NCBI GenBank assembly: GCA_963667505.2
Contig: OY763490.2
Span: 4,030,001 to 4,094,000 of the forward strand
Origin: Aldehydirespirator sp963667505
Lineage (GTDB): Bacteria > Actinomycetota > Acidimicrobiia > Acidimicrobiales > Aldehydirespiratoraceae
DNA length: 64,000 nt
Reading direction: 5' to 3'
Below, piece after piece: positions 54,149 to 62,876 of the stretch (its first letter is position 1; every line of letters begins with the position of its first letter). The notes under the pieces are model-generated. The model was not told the DNA's origin, ran no database searches, and was given only the letters and a program-made list of their open reading frames with translations. The translations under genes were made by a program, and so were the position numbers.

Positions 54149-55282
54149 ATGACTGCTCTGCGTCAGGAGACCGACGGCTTGGTCAACCCGGCCCTGCCGT
54201 CGCCGATGCTCCAGCCCTATGAGGTTTGGGACCAGGACCTGTTCGACCGGGAGATGGTCAGGGTCTTCGCCCGCTCCTGGATCTGGCTGGGCGACATAGA
54301 GGACCTAGCCGAGCCCGGCGACTTCATCACCGGACGTGTCGGCTACCAGCCGGTGATGGTCATCAGGCAGGCCGACGGCAGCCTCAGAGGCTTCCTCAAC
54401 AACTGCCGGCACCGGGCGTCGGGCCTGCTGTTCGAGCCGGCCGGCAACTGTGGCAAGACCATGACCTGCCCCTACCACAATTGGGCCTACTCCATCGACG
54501 GGCGCCTGGTCGGCATACCCGACCGCAAGCGCATGTATCCGGAGGGGTTCCCCGACGGCGATTACGGCCTGGTCGAGTTCAGGGTCGAGGTGGCCTGGGA
54601 CAAGTTCGTGTTCGGCTGCCTGTCGCGCAAGACCGAGCCGTTCCGCGAGTACGTCGAGCCCCTGCTGGGGCGCTACGACAAGTACAGGTTCGACCGGTTC
54701 AAGCGCTACCACCGGGAGCTGGACCAGGTCTACCCGATCAACTGGAAGGCGTTCATCGAGAACTCCAACGACGACTACCACGTGCGCTTCGTCCACTCCC
54801 GGCTGAACGACCAGCTCAAGTCGCTGGACACGATCGTGCGGTTCTCGGGGCGGACCTGCAGCGGCTACAAGCCCCGGCGCCAGGATGTGAGCGGCGGCCG
54901 CACCGACCTGGGCGACGAGGAACTCACCGGGGGCTATGCCGACTTCATCTATCCGAACCTGACCCCGCTGCCCCAGCCGACGATGCTCATGATGGTCCGG
55001 GCCGATCCGATCTCGCCCGACCGGACCCGGCTGTTCTCACGGATCTACGGCCTCGAGGAGTCTATCGACGTCCAGAACCAGCATCTCGACTCGCTGCACG
55101 AGACCAACCGCGAGGACACCGACATGGTCACCGTGCTGATGCAGAACCTCAGATCGCCGTTCTACCGGGTCGGCCCGCCCTCGACCTGGGAAGGCCGGGC
55201 CGCCCACATGATCAAGCAGATCCGCGCCGACGCGGACGCTCCCTTGGACGACGACGAGTTCAGCGTCCCGACCCTGCTGTGA
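54149..55282 (+). CDS. Rieske-type aromatic-ring or amine oxygenase, alpha subunit
   Basis: A 377-residue Rieske non-heme iron oxygenase. The [2Fe-2S] ligands are Cys86, His88, Cys107 and His110 (CRHR and CPYHNW). The mononuclear iron site lies in ENSNDDYHVRFVHSRLN, with His211 and His216 and nearby Asp residues. It would hydroxylate or demethylate an organic substrate with electrons from a reductase not found here. Resembles the family that includes choline/carnitine and aromatic oxygenases. A second oxygenase gene follows. Confidence 0.9.
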   Translation: MTALRQETDGLVNPALPSPMLQPYEVWDQDLFDREMVRVFARSWIWLGDIEDLAEPGDFITGRVGYQPVMVIRQADGSLRGFLNNCRHRASGLLFEPAGNCGKTMTCPYHNWAYSIDGRLVGIPDRKRMYPEGFPDGDYGLVEFRVEVAWDKFVFGCLSRKTEPFREYVEPLLGRYDKYRFDRFKRYHRELDQVYPINWKAFIENSNDDYHVRFVHSRLNDQLKSLDTIVRFSGRTCSGYKPRRQDVSGGRTDLGDEELTGGYADFIYPNLTPLPQPTMLMMVRADPISPDRTRLFSRIYGLEESIDVQNQHLDSLHETNREDTDMVTVLMQNLRSPFYRVGPPSTWEGRAAHMIKQIRADADAPLDDDEFSVPTLL

Positions 55283-55387
55283 GCGGGCTCGCCGACGTCG
55301 AGCACCATCCCGAAGTGGTCCGGGCCAACCTGCGGGCCGAGTGATCGGTGTGAGGGTCGGCGCGCTCGACGGGATGCCGGTGGTGTC

Positions 55388-56422
55388 ATGAGCGAAGGCA
55401 CGGCCTCCCCGAGCATCGTCGGCGGGCCGTGCGCCTGGCTGGCCCGCGATCAGCGGGAGCTGTCCGACTGGGAGTACCGGCTCAGCCGGTCCGAGACCGA
55501 CGAGTTGGTCGACACGGCCCGGCGGCTCGACCGCTCCGCGTCCCATCCGGTCGGGTTCGCCGATCTGACTGTCGAGGACTTCCCGCTCCCGGTGGCGGGG
55601 GCCGCCCTGCGGTGGGCCCTCCAAGAGCTCTTCGAGGGCCGCGGGTTCGCCCTGATCCGGGGTGTGCCCGTCGACGAGCTGTCGGTGCGCGAGGCCGAGT
55701 TGCTGCTGTGGGGAATCGGGCTCAACATGGGGATTCCCATCCCCCAGAACGCGGCCGGCGACCTGGTGGTACACGTGAGGGACCAGGGCCGACGGTTCAG
55801 CGATCCCACGGTGAGGGCCTACGAGACGTCCGAGGCCCTGGAGTACCACACCGACTCCGGCGACATAGCCGGACTGCTGTGCCTCAAGCCGGCCAAGCGC
55901 GGGGGTGTAAGCACGATCGCCAGCTCCACTGCCATTCACGACGAGATGGTGCGGCGGCGCCCCGACCTGGCCCGGCTGCTCTACGAGCCGTGGTCGAGGG
56001 TGACCCTGCTGGGGCGTGAGGTCCTCCACCGGCCCATCTGCGAGCGCCTCGACGACCGGGTCTACTTCGGCTACGGGCGCATGTACCTGGAGCGGGCCAG
56101 CCAGGAGAGCGACGAGATACCGCCCCTCACGCCCGACCAGATCGCCGCCCTCGACATGTTCGACGAGCTGGCCAACCACGCCGACTTCCGTCTGGACATG
56201 GACTTCTCGCCGGGCGACATCCAGTTCCTCAACAACTACACCATCCTGCACGCCCGCACCGAGTACGAGGACTGGCCCGAGCCGGAACGCAAGCGGGACC
56301 TGTGCCGCCTGTGGATCGTGCGCAAGGACCTGCGGTTGCCCCCGAGCTTCCAGGCCCACGGCATCGTGTCGCGTGCGGTGGCACTCAGGGCGCGAGACGG
56401 CGCTCCGCTGGTCTCGAACTAG
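55388..56422 (+). CDS. TauD/TfdA-like Fe(II)/2-oxoglutarate oxygenase
   Basis: A 344-residue protein. The iron ligands are His154 and Asp156 in LEYHTDSGDIAG and the distal His288 in YTILHARTEYED; an Arg near the C-terminus (KRDLCRLWI) would bind 2-oxoglutarate. Members hydroxylate taurine-, betaine- or carboxylate-type substrates. It lies 105 nt after the Rieske gene on the same strand, so both probably act on the same class of compound, perhaps imported by the adjacent convergent ABC system. Confidence 0.88.
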   Translation: MSEGTASPSIVGGPCAWLARDQRELSDWEYRLSRSETDELVDTARRLDRSASHPVGFADLTVEDFPLPVAGAALRWALQELFEGRGFALIRGVPVDELSVREAELLLWGIGLNMGIPIPQNAAGDLVVHVRDQGRRFSDPTVRAYETSEALEYHTDSGDIAGLLCLKPAKRGGVSTIASSTAIHDEMVRRRPDLARLLYEPWSRVTLLGREVLHRPICERLDDRVYFGYGRMYLERASQESDEIPPLTPDQIAALDMFDELANHADFRLDMDFSPGDIQFLNNYTILHARTEYEDWPEPERKRDLCRLWIVRKDLRLPPSFQAHGIVSRAVALRARDGAPLVSN

Positions 56423-56560
56423 TGTCCTGCCGCTGAAATAGCTTCATGGCCGCGGCGCGCCCTGAGCATCAGCGAAAGGGCTCGCATCGCACTGACGAGT
56501 CGGGCGAGCACCGTGCGAGCAAGGTCGGCGGCCCGCCGGTGCGGCGACAGTGAGCGGCAG

Positions 56561-56592
56561 CACAGGCGCCCGGGAACACAGGCGCCCGGCCC
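56561..56592 (+). repeat. Two-copy 16-nt duplication
   Basis: CACAGGCGCCCGG occurs at 56561-56573 and 56577-56589. It lies in the 189-nt gap between the 2OG oxygenase gene and the convergent ATPase gene; nothing else is recognised there. Confidence 0.7.
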
Positions 56593-56611
56593 GGGGGAGC
56601 GCCGTCGCGTG

Positions 56612-57793
56612 TCAGTCGATGGCGACGTCCAGCGCGTCCTGGTGGTGGCAGGCGGCGCGCCGGTCGCCGGAGCCCGCGATCCCGCCCAGAGTGGGGGTCT
56701 CCTCCTCACAGCGAGACTGGGCGTCGGCGTCGAGCTCGCGGTACAGCCAGCATCGGGAGCGGAACGGGCAGCCCCTGTCCACCTGGTCTATCGGCAGGTC
56801 TCCCTTGGCGATCCTGGAGATCTCCTGCTCGCGGCGGCGGCCCAGCACCGGCGCGGCCGACAGCAGCGAGACGGTGTAAGGGTGCCTGGGCCGCCGCAGG
56901 ACCTCATCGACCGCGCCGGTCTCGACCAGCCGGCCGACGTACATGACCGCCACCGAGGAGGTGAGCTGGGGCAGCAGGGCGAGGTCGTGGGTGATGAACA
57001 GGTAGGTGAGGTCGGTCTGTTCCTGCAGGTCCTTCAGCAGGTCCACCACCTGGGCCTGGATCGACACGTCGAGGGCGCTGGTGGGCTCGTCGCATATCAG
57101 GATCAGCGGCTCCACCGCCAGGGCCCGGGCCACGCAGACCCTCTGGCGCTGGCCTCCGGAGAGCTCGTGGGGGTACCGCTTGGCGAACGATGCGGGCAGG
57201 CCCACCTGCTCCAGCAGCCGCTCGACCCGCCCAGACCGGTGCCGGCTGTCCCCGATGCGGTGGATGTGCATCGGCTCGGCCACGATGCTTCCCACGCTCT
57301 GGCGGGGGTTCAGGCTCGAGTAGGGATCCTGGAAGACGATCTGTACCGAGCGGGACAGCCGGCGGCTGAGCCGACGCGACGGCGACCGGGCCGCCTCGGC
57401 GCGCTCACCCACGGAGATCTCCCCGCTGGTCAGCGGGGCCAGGCCGATGATGCTGCGCCCGAGGCTCGACTTCCCGCAGCCGGACTCGCCCACCAGGCCG
57501 ACCGAGCGGCGCAGTCCCAGCGTCAGCGACGCTCCCTCCACCGCTCGCACCGCGCCCTTGGTGCCGACCCTGATGGCCCTCTCGGCGTAGTACACGCGCA
57601 CATCGGTAAGTCGCAGGACGGTGTCGTCGTGGCCGTCGGCGGTGTCGTGGCCGTCGGCCCTGTCGCGGCGGCCGTCGTGGCTGTCGCGGCCGTCGGCGGT
57701 GCGGCCGTCGACGGTGTCGTCGCGGCTTTCGTGGCCGTCGACGGTTCGGACGGTGTGGAACGTGCGGCTGCCGCCGTCACGGACTCTCAGCAT
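56612..57793 (-). CDS. ABC importer ATPase, DppF/OppF type, with repetitive N-terminus
   Basis: A 393-residue ATPase. The core starts near residue 58: Walker A GESGCGKSS, Q-loop IVFQDPYSSLNPRQ, signature LSGGQRQRVCVA, Walker B ILICDEPTSALD and ITHDLALLPQLTS, ending with the Cys-containing OppF tail. Residues 17-57 are an unusual Asp/Gly/His/Arg-rich repeat (DGRDSHDGRRDRADGHD) encoded by local tandem repeats (57621-57735). ATG 57793 overlaps the upstream gene's stop by a few bases. Last gene of the minus-strand importer operon. Confidence 0.9.
   Translation of the reverse strand: MLRVRDGGSRTFHTVRTVDGHESRDDTVDGRTADGRDSHDGRRDRADGHDTADGHDDTVLRLTDVRVYYAERAIRVGTKGAVRAVEGASLTLGLRRSVGLVGESGCGKSSLGRSIIGLAPLTSGEISVGERAEAARSPSRRLSRRLSRSVQIVFQDPYSSLNPRQSVGSIVAEPMHIHRIGDSRHRSGRVERLLEQVGLPASFAKRYPHELSGGQRQRVCVARALAVEPLILICDEPTSALDVSIQAQVVDLLKDLQEQTDLTYLFITHDLALLPQLTSSVAVMYVGRLVETGAVDEVLRRPRHPYTVSLLSAAPVLGRRREQEISRIAKGDLPIDQVDRGCPFRSRCWLYRELDADAQSRCEEETPTLGGIAGSGDRRAACHHQDALDVAID
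57621..57735 (-). repeat. Degenerate repeats inside the OppF-type gene
   Basis: GTGTCGTGGCCGTCGGC and close variants occur repeatedly on the plus strand across this stretch, spaced 15-24 nt. They encode the HDG/DGR-rich segment and keep the reading frame. Confidence 0.75.
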
Positions 57794-58839
57794 GGCCCGC
57801 CCCCGTCGGTCTCGGACAGCCAGCAGCGGGAGCCGTGACGCGACGAGACGCGGAACGTTGGCGGCTCCGCCTCGGTGCATCTCGGCTCCGCCAGGGGGCA
57901 GCGCGGATGGAACGGACAGCCCGGCGGCAGATCCCGGGGATCGGGCGGGCGGCCCGCGATGGGCTCCACGTCAGGCCCGTCGATCACCGGAACCGAGGAG
58001 ATCAACGCCCGGGTGTAGGGGTGGCTCGGCGAGTTGATCACCGTCTCGGTGCTGCCCGACTCGACGATCCGGCCCGCGTACATCACGAGGATTCGGTCCG
58101 CGAACTCCGACACCAGCGCGAGATCGTGGGTGATGAACAGGATTCCCGATCCGTGGCTGCGCTGCATCTGGCCCAGCAGGTCGATCACCTGGGCCTGCAG
58201 CGTCACGTCCAGCGCGGTGGTCGGCTCGTCGGCGATCAGCAGCGCCGGGTCGCCGATGGTGGCCATGGCGATCATGGCCCGCTGGCGCATTCCCCCGCTG
58301 AGTTCGTGCGGGTAGGCGCTCGCGCACCATTCTGGATCGCCGATGCCCACCTCGTCGAGTGCCTCGAGCACTCTGGCCCGAGTCTCGGATCGAGCCAGGC
58401 CCCGGTGGAGGGCCAAGCCCTCGCCGATCTGCCGTCCGATGCGCATCGTCGGGTTGAGACTGCTCTGGGGATCCTGGAAGATGATGCCGATCCGCAGGCC
58501 CAGCAGGTCCTTGAGCCGCGACCGGCGGTTCGATCCCAGGAGGCTCTCGGACTCAAAGTCGAGCCGGTCGGCCCGGACCACTGCGTCCTGGGTGTGGAAC
58601 AGGCCCAGCATCCCCAGCACGGTGGCGCTCTTGCCCGAGCCCGACTCGCCGACCAGCCCCACGGTCTCGCCCGCGCCCACCTCGAATCCGATCCCCCGCA
58701 CCGCGTGCAGCGGACCGGTGCTGGTGCGGAAGGTCACGTTGAGCTCGTCGACTTCCAGGATGCGGTCGGTGGCCGTGGCGGTGGACGTGGCCGCGGCGGC
58801 GGCCGAGGCCGTGGCGGTGGACTGGGTGGCCGCGCTCAT
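57787..58839 (-). CDS. ABC importer ATPase, DppD/OppD type
   Basis: A 350-residue ATPase with Walker A GESGSGKSAT, Q-loop IIFQDPQSSLNPTM, signature LSGGMRQRAMIA, Walker B LLIADEPTTALD, and FITHDLALVSEF, plus the C-terminal CPFHPRCPLAEPRC motif. The first 24 residues are Ala/Thr-rich low complexity (58770-58835 is repetitive). Followed by the DppF-type gene. Confidence 0.91.
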   Translation of the reverse strand: MSAATQSTATASAAAAATSTATATDRILEVDELNVTFRTSTGPLHAVRGIGFEVGAGETVGLVGESGSGKSATVLGMLGLFHTQDAVVRADRLDFESESLLGSNRRSRLKDLLGLRIGIIFQDPQSSLNPTMRIGRQIGEGLALHRGLARSETRARVLEALDEVGIGDPEWCASAYPHELSGGMRQRAMIAMATIGDPALLIADEPTTALDVTLQAQVIDLLGQMQRSHGSGILFITHDLALVSEFADRILVMYAGRIVESGSTETVINSPSHPYTRALISSVPVIDGPDVEPIAGRPPDPRDLPPGCPFHPRCPLAEPRCTEAEPPTFRVSSRHGSRCWLSETDGGGPC

Positions 58840-58846
58840 GGGTGCC

Positions 58847-59794
58847 TCACGACGCCCGGATCCGCTGGGTGGGGTCGAGTTGGTCCCGCAGCCAGTCCCC
58901 GAGCGTGTTCATGGCCAGCACGATCAGGGCCAGCGCAACGCCAGGCAGCACGGTCAGCCACCAGGCTTGCTGCATCAGCTCCCGGCCCTCGGAGATCATC
59001 AGGCCCAGTTCGGGGTTGGGCGGCTGCACCCCCAGCCCGAGGAAGCTCAGGGCGGCCGAGAACATGATCAGGCGGGGCACGAACAGCGTGACGATGACGA
59101 TGATCGACGGGAACACGTTGGGCAGCAGGTGCCGGAGCAGGATCCTCGGATTCGAGGCGCCGATGGCGTTGGCCGCGTCGATGTAGGTCTCCTCCCGGAT
59201 GGCCAGCACCTCGCCCCGCACGATCCGGAAATAGAACAGCCAAGACCCGACTCCCAGTATCAGGATCAGGTTCCGGAACGAGGCGCCCACCGATGCGGCC
59301 ACGGCCAGGGCGAGGACCACGAACGGGATGGCCTGCTGTACGTCGGCCACCCGCCCGAACACGAACGCCGCGATCCGGCCGTCGTAGTAGCCCGAGAGGA
59401 TCCCGGCGGTGACCCCGACCGCGCCGCCCACGAGCATCGCCGCGAAGCCGATCACCAGCGAGGCCCGAATGCCGTACAGGATCCGGGTGAACAGGTCGCG
59501 CCCCACTGAGTCGGTCCCCAGGAGGTTGGTCAGCTTGCCGTCGTCGGACCAGGCGGGCGGGTGCAGGCGCTCCACCACGTCGGTGTCGAGCGGGTCGTGC
59601 CAAGTGATCAGAGGTGCCAGCACCGCGGCCAGTACCATCGCTGCCAGCAGGCAGGCAGCCAGGATCACCGCGATGCGGCGCCGGCGGCCGTGGCTGGACG
59701 ACAGATCCGGACCGGCCGCCGCGTCGGCGCCGTCGGCCATGGGTCTGCGGGCTGCGGCGGCGAGCGCCCTCCGTGCTGCTGCCAGCGGGCTCAT
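58847..59794 (-). CDS. ABC importer permease, DppC/OppC type
   Basis: A 315-residue permease. After a basic N-terminal tail come six membrane helices, with LAPLITWHDPLDTDVVERLHPP, LLGTDSVGRDLFTRILYGIRASL and the EAA-like loop TYIDAANAIGASNPRILLRHLLPN. ATG 59794 overlaps the DppB-type stop as ATGA. Confidence 0.91.
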   Translation of the reverse strand: MSPLAAARRALAAAARRPMADGADAAAGPDLSSSHGRRRRIAVILAACLLAAMVLAAVLAPLITWHDPLDTDVVERLHPPAWSDDGKLTNLLGTDSVGRDLFTRILYGIRASLVIGFAAMLVGGAVGVTAGILSGYYDGRIAAFVFGRVADVQQAIPFVVLALAVAASVGASFRNLILILGVGSWLFYFRIVRGEVLAIREETYIDAANAIGASNPRILLRHLLPNVFPSIIVIVTLFVPRLIMFSAALSFLGLGVQPPNPELGLMISEGRELMQQAWWLTVLPGVALALIVLAMNTLGDWLRDQLDPTQRIRAS

Positions 59795-60708
59795 CGCACC
59801 CTCACCCGGGGATCGATCAGGGCGTAGGTCAGGTCCAGCAGCATGTTGGTGGTGAGCACGACCACGCTCACCACCACCACGTAGGCCTGGACGAGGGCCA
59901 GGTCCCGGCCCAGGATGGCGATGTAGGCCAGCCGGCCCACGCCGGGATAGGCGAAGATGACCTCGGCGATGAGCGCGCCCGACAGGATCGCGCCGACCTC
60001 GAAGCTGATCACAGTGATGACCGGGATTGAGGCGTTCCGGGTGACGTGGCGCCGGAACACCCGCAATCCGCCGAGCCCTTTGGCCCGAGCGGTCCGCACG
60101 TAGTCGCGCTCGAGCACTCCGATGAGGCTGGACCGGAAGATGCGCACGATCGACGGGATGGTGGGCAGGGCGATCACGATCCCGGGCATCACCAGGTGGC
60201 GCCAGTCGCCTGCGCCCGAGATGGGCAGCAGCTCGAGGCGGACCCCGAGGATCAGCAGGAGCATGATGCCGAGCCAGAACCCGGGGGTGGCCTGGCCCAT
60301 CACCGCCACGAACCGGGCGGCCTGGTCGATCCAGGTGCCCTTCTTTATCGCGGCCAGCGCCCCGAGCGGCGTTCCCACCAACAGCGCGATGCCCAGGCCC
60401 ACCAAGCCCAGCCTCAGACTGGCCGGCGCCCGCTCCAGGATCAGCTCCAGGGCGGGCCGCGAATGCTGCCAGGAGTCGCCGAAGTCGCCCTGGGCCACCC
60501 GCCCGACGAACTTGGCGAACTGCACCGGCAGCGGGTCGTTGAGGCCGTGCTTGTCCCGGATGTTGTCGATGGCCTCCTGCCCGGCGTCGATGGGCAGCAG
60601 GGACGCGGCCGGGTCGCCGGTCGCCAGCAGCAGCCCGTGCACGAAGAACAGGACGCCGACTAGGACTAGGACGTTGTAGGAGAGGCGCCGAAGCAGGAAG
60701 CGAGCCAT
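59791..60708 (-). CDS. ABC importer permease, DppB/OppB type
   Basis: A 305-residue permease: N-terminal helix FLLRRLSYNVLVLVGVLFFVH, the TGDPAASLLPIDAG loop, and DYVRTARAKGLGGLRVFRRHV as the coupling region. Together with the DppC-type protein it forms the channel. Starts 57 nt after the SBP gene. Confidence 0.91.
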   Translation of the reverse strand: MARFLLRRLSYNVLVLVGVLFFVHGLLLATGDPAASLLPIDAGQEAIDNIRDKHGLNDPLPVQFAKFVGRVAQGDFGDSWQHSRPALELILERAPASLRLGLVGLGIALLVGTPLGALAAIKKGTWIDQAARFVAVMGQATPGFWLGIMLLLILGVRLELLPISGAGDWRHLVMPGIVIALPTIPSIVRIFRSSLIGVLERDYVRTARAKGLGGLRVFRRHVTRNASIPVITVISFEVGAILSGALIAEVIFAYPGVGRLAYIAILGRDLALVQAYVVVVSVVVLTTNMLLDLTYALIDPRVRVR

Positions 60709-60765
60709 CGCGACCGCGCGCCGATGTCAGGCCTGTCCGTCTAGGACCTCCGCCTGCCTGGGGAC

Positions 60766-62631
60766 TTATCCGCCGATGAAGGACACGCCGGTGGCCAGGA
60801 CGAATCCCTTCGCGTGCGGCTGGAAGCCGGTGATCACGTTCTGGTTGATGCCGACCCGGCTGGGCTCGGTCCACAAGTAGACCGCGAACGGGTCGTCATG
60901 CAGCAGGTCGGTGATCTGCTTGAGCACGGCCCGGCGCTCGTCGAGGTCCAGGGTGACCTTGTCGATAGCGAGCAGTTCGTCCAACTCGGGGTTCGAGAAG
61001 ACGCTGATGAACCCGCCGGTCCGGAACAGGAGGTCTGCGGCCGTCTCGGGGTTGTTCCAACTACTCACCCGGATGCCCGGATGGCTGTCGGCAATCCACC
61101 GGTCGTTGGCGATGGTGGTGTTGATCACCTCGAGCTTGGGCCTTATCCCGACCTCCTCGAAGTAGCCCATCACCGCCACCACGGGGTCGAGGTTGGTGGC
61201 GTGGGTGGCCAGGATGTCGAGTTGGAACCCGTCGGCGTATCCGGCGTCGGCCAGCAGCTGTCTCGCCAGATCGGGGTCGTAGGGGTAGGGCTGGTCGTCC
61301 TCGGGATACCCGAAGCCTCGCCGGCCGAAGGGCTGGCCCAGCCCGAAGGCGTCGCCCCCCATGAGCGAGTCGATGATGGCCTGTCGGTCGACGGCATAGT
61401 TGAGTGCCTGGGCCACCCGCTTGTCCTGGAGTGCGGTGTACTGGACGGCCTGTTCGCCGGTGGCCGCGTCTGCATCGGTGCCGAAACCGGTCCGGTTGAG
61501 GATCATCCAGAACGGCTTGGCGTCGTAGAAGCTGACCAGTTCCATGCCCGCGTTGACGACGGCGGACCTCTGATCGGCCGGGACGGTGTCGGCGATGTGC
61601 ACCCCGCCGGTGGTGAGCTCGGCCACTCGTACCGTGGCTTCGGGTATCACCCGGATCCGTACTTCCTCGACCATCGGCTGGCCCTTGGGGCTGCCGGACC
61701 AGTAGTTCGGGTTGCGCCTGACCACGGTCGCGTCGTCGACGGTGTAGGACACGAACATGAACGGCCCAGTGCCTACCGGGTTGGCTTCGATGCCCTCGCT
61801 GCCCACTTCGGCGTAGTAGGCGGGCGGGATGATCATCAGCCGGGTGAGGGCGTAGAGAAGGTTCGCCTCCGGTTGGCTCAGATGGAACACGATGTTGTGG
61901 TCGTCGACGATCTCGAGCGACTCGATGGAGAGGAACTGGTTGCGCAGGTGCGAGCCGTGTTCCTCGTCCTGCATCCGTTCCAGGCTGACCCTGACCGCCT
62001 CGGCGTTGAAGGGCTCGCCGTTGTGGAATTGGACGCCTTCACGGAGCTTCAGCTCCATTCTCGAGTTGTCGGGGAACGACCAACTCTCGGCCAGGCTGGG
62101 CACGGGCACGCCGCCGGTGTCGAGGGCGATGAGCGAGTCGTACATGGTCTGGGAGACGGTCTCGGCCTCGACGCTTCGCACGAAGTTGGGATCGATCCGC
62201 TGCGGATCGCGGTCCTGCGCGATCACCAGGGTCGTGGGCGCGTCCTCGGCTGCTGGCTCCGCTGCCGCCGCAGCCGCGGCGGCTTCGGCTTCGGCTTGGG
62301 CCGCGGCGGCCGTTTCGGCTTCTGCTCTAGCCGCCTCCAGCTCACCCTCGAGCGCGGCCAGAACGTCGGGGTCTACGGCACCCTCGGCCTCAGCCATGGC
62401 GGCTTCGAGAGCCGCCTCCGCCTCGGCTGCCTTGTCTGCTGCCGCTTCGGCCTCGGCGGTGGCCGCGTCAGCCTCGGCCCGGGCTGCCTCGAGTGCGGCG
62501 GCATCAGCCGCGCTGGTGTCCGGCGCGGCCTCTTCGTCGCCGCCGCAGGCCGACGCGACCACGGCCATGACAAAAAGGCATGCCAGCAGCCGCAGCGTGC
62601 GGCTGCCGACCAGCGAGTGTGAGCTTCTCAT
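60766..62631 (-). CDS. Peptide-type ABC importer substrate-binding lipoprotein with coiled-coil spacer
   Basis: A 621-residue lipoprotein. Lipobox VASAC (Cys29). Residues 40-129 are almost entirely Ala, Glu and Asp with heptad spacing (AAALEAARAEADAATAEAEA and similar), predicted to form a long helix or coiled coil. The SBP_bac_5 domain begins near residue 133 (TTLVIAQDRDPQRIDPNFV) and has YDSLIALDTGGVPVPSLAES and NPVGTGPFMFVSYTVDD landmarks. First gene of the importer operon. Its ligand is unknown; the neighbouring oxygenases suggest a compound they modify. Confidence 0.9.
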   Translation of the reverse strand: MRSSHSLVGSRTLRLLACLFVMAVVASACGGDEEAAPDTSAADAAALEAARAEADAATAEAEAAADKAAEAEAALEAAMAEAEGAVDPDVLAALEGELEAARAEAETAAAAQAEAEAAAAAAAAEPAAEDAPTTLVIAQDRDPQRIDPNFVRSVEAETVSQTMYDSLIALDTGGVPVPSLAESWSFPDNSRMELKLREGVQFHNGEPFNAEAVRVSLERMQDEEHGSHLRNQFLSIESLEIVDDHNIVFHLSQPEANLLYALTRLMIIPPAYYAEVGSEGIEANPVGTGPFMFVSYTVDDATVVRRNPNYWSGSPKGQPMVEEVRIRVIPEATVRVAELTTGGVHIADTVPADQRSAVVNAGMELVSFYDAKPFWMILNRTGFGTDADAATGEQAVQYTALQDKRVAQALNYAVDRQAIIDSLMGGDAFGLGQPFGRRGFGYPEDDQPYPYDPDLARQLLADAGYADGFQLDILATHATNLDPVVAVMGYFEEVGIRPKLEVINTTIANDRWIADSHPGIRVSSWNNPETAADLLFRTGGFISVFSNPELDELLAIDKVTLDLDERRAVLKQITDLLHDDPFAVYLWTEPSRVGINQNVITGFQPHAKGFVLATGVSFIGG

Positions 62632-62738
62632 CGCTCAGATCCCCCTTGTAGAGCTATGGATTCTCCTCAACCGGAGCTGTGCCGCGCTTTGAGCGGCCCG
62701 CGTCCCCAGCGGAGGACCGCGAATCTAAGCCACCCGCC

Positions 62739-62826
62739 TCGGTCTGTCCATCCGATTCGATCTGGCTCGCTGGTTCGGCTTGTCCATCCGGTTCGGCTTG
62801 TCCATCCGATTCGGCCTGGCTCGGCA
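62739..62826 (+). repeat. Tandem repeat of 17-18 nt between the importer operon and the SCO1664-family gene
   Basis: About five units, best seen as TTCGGCTTGTCCATCCGG and TTCGGCTTGTCCATCCGA around 62773-62809, with diverged copies either side. The rest of this 245-nt gap (62632-62876) contains no gene I can support. Confidence 0.8.
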
Positions 62827-62876
62827 CCCCGGCGGATAGTCGGCCAGCTCCGTCCCGAGGGCCGCTTCGAGGCGCT

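Noticed and set aside
60814..62622. 602-codon plus-strand frame opposite the substrate-binding lipoprotein
   Set aside because: The minus strand shows a lipobox and SBP_bac_5 motifs; the plus-strand frame is a consequence of codon bias and the Ala/Glu repeat.
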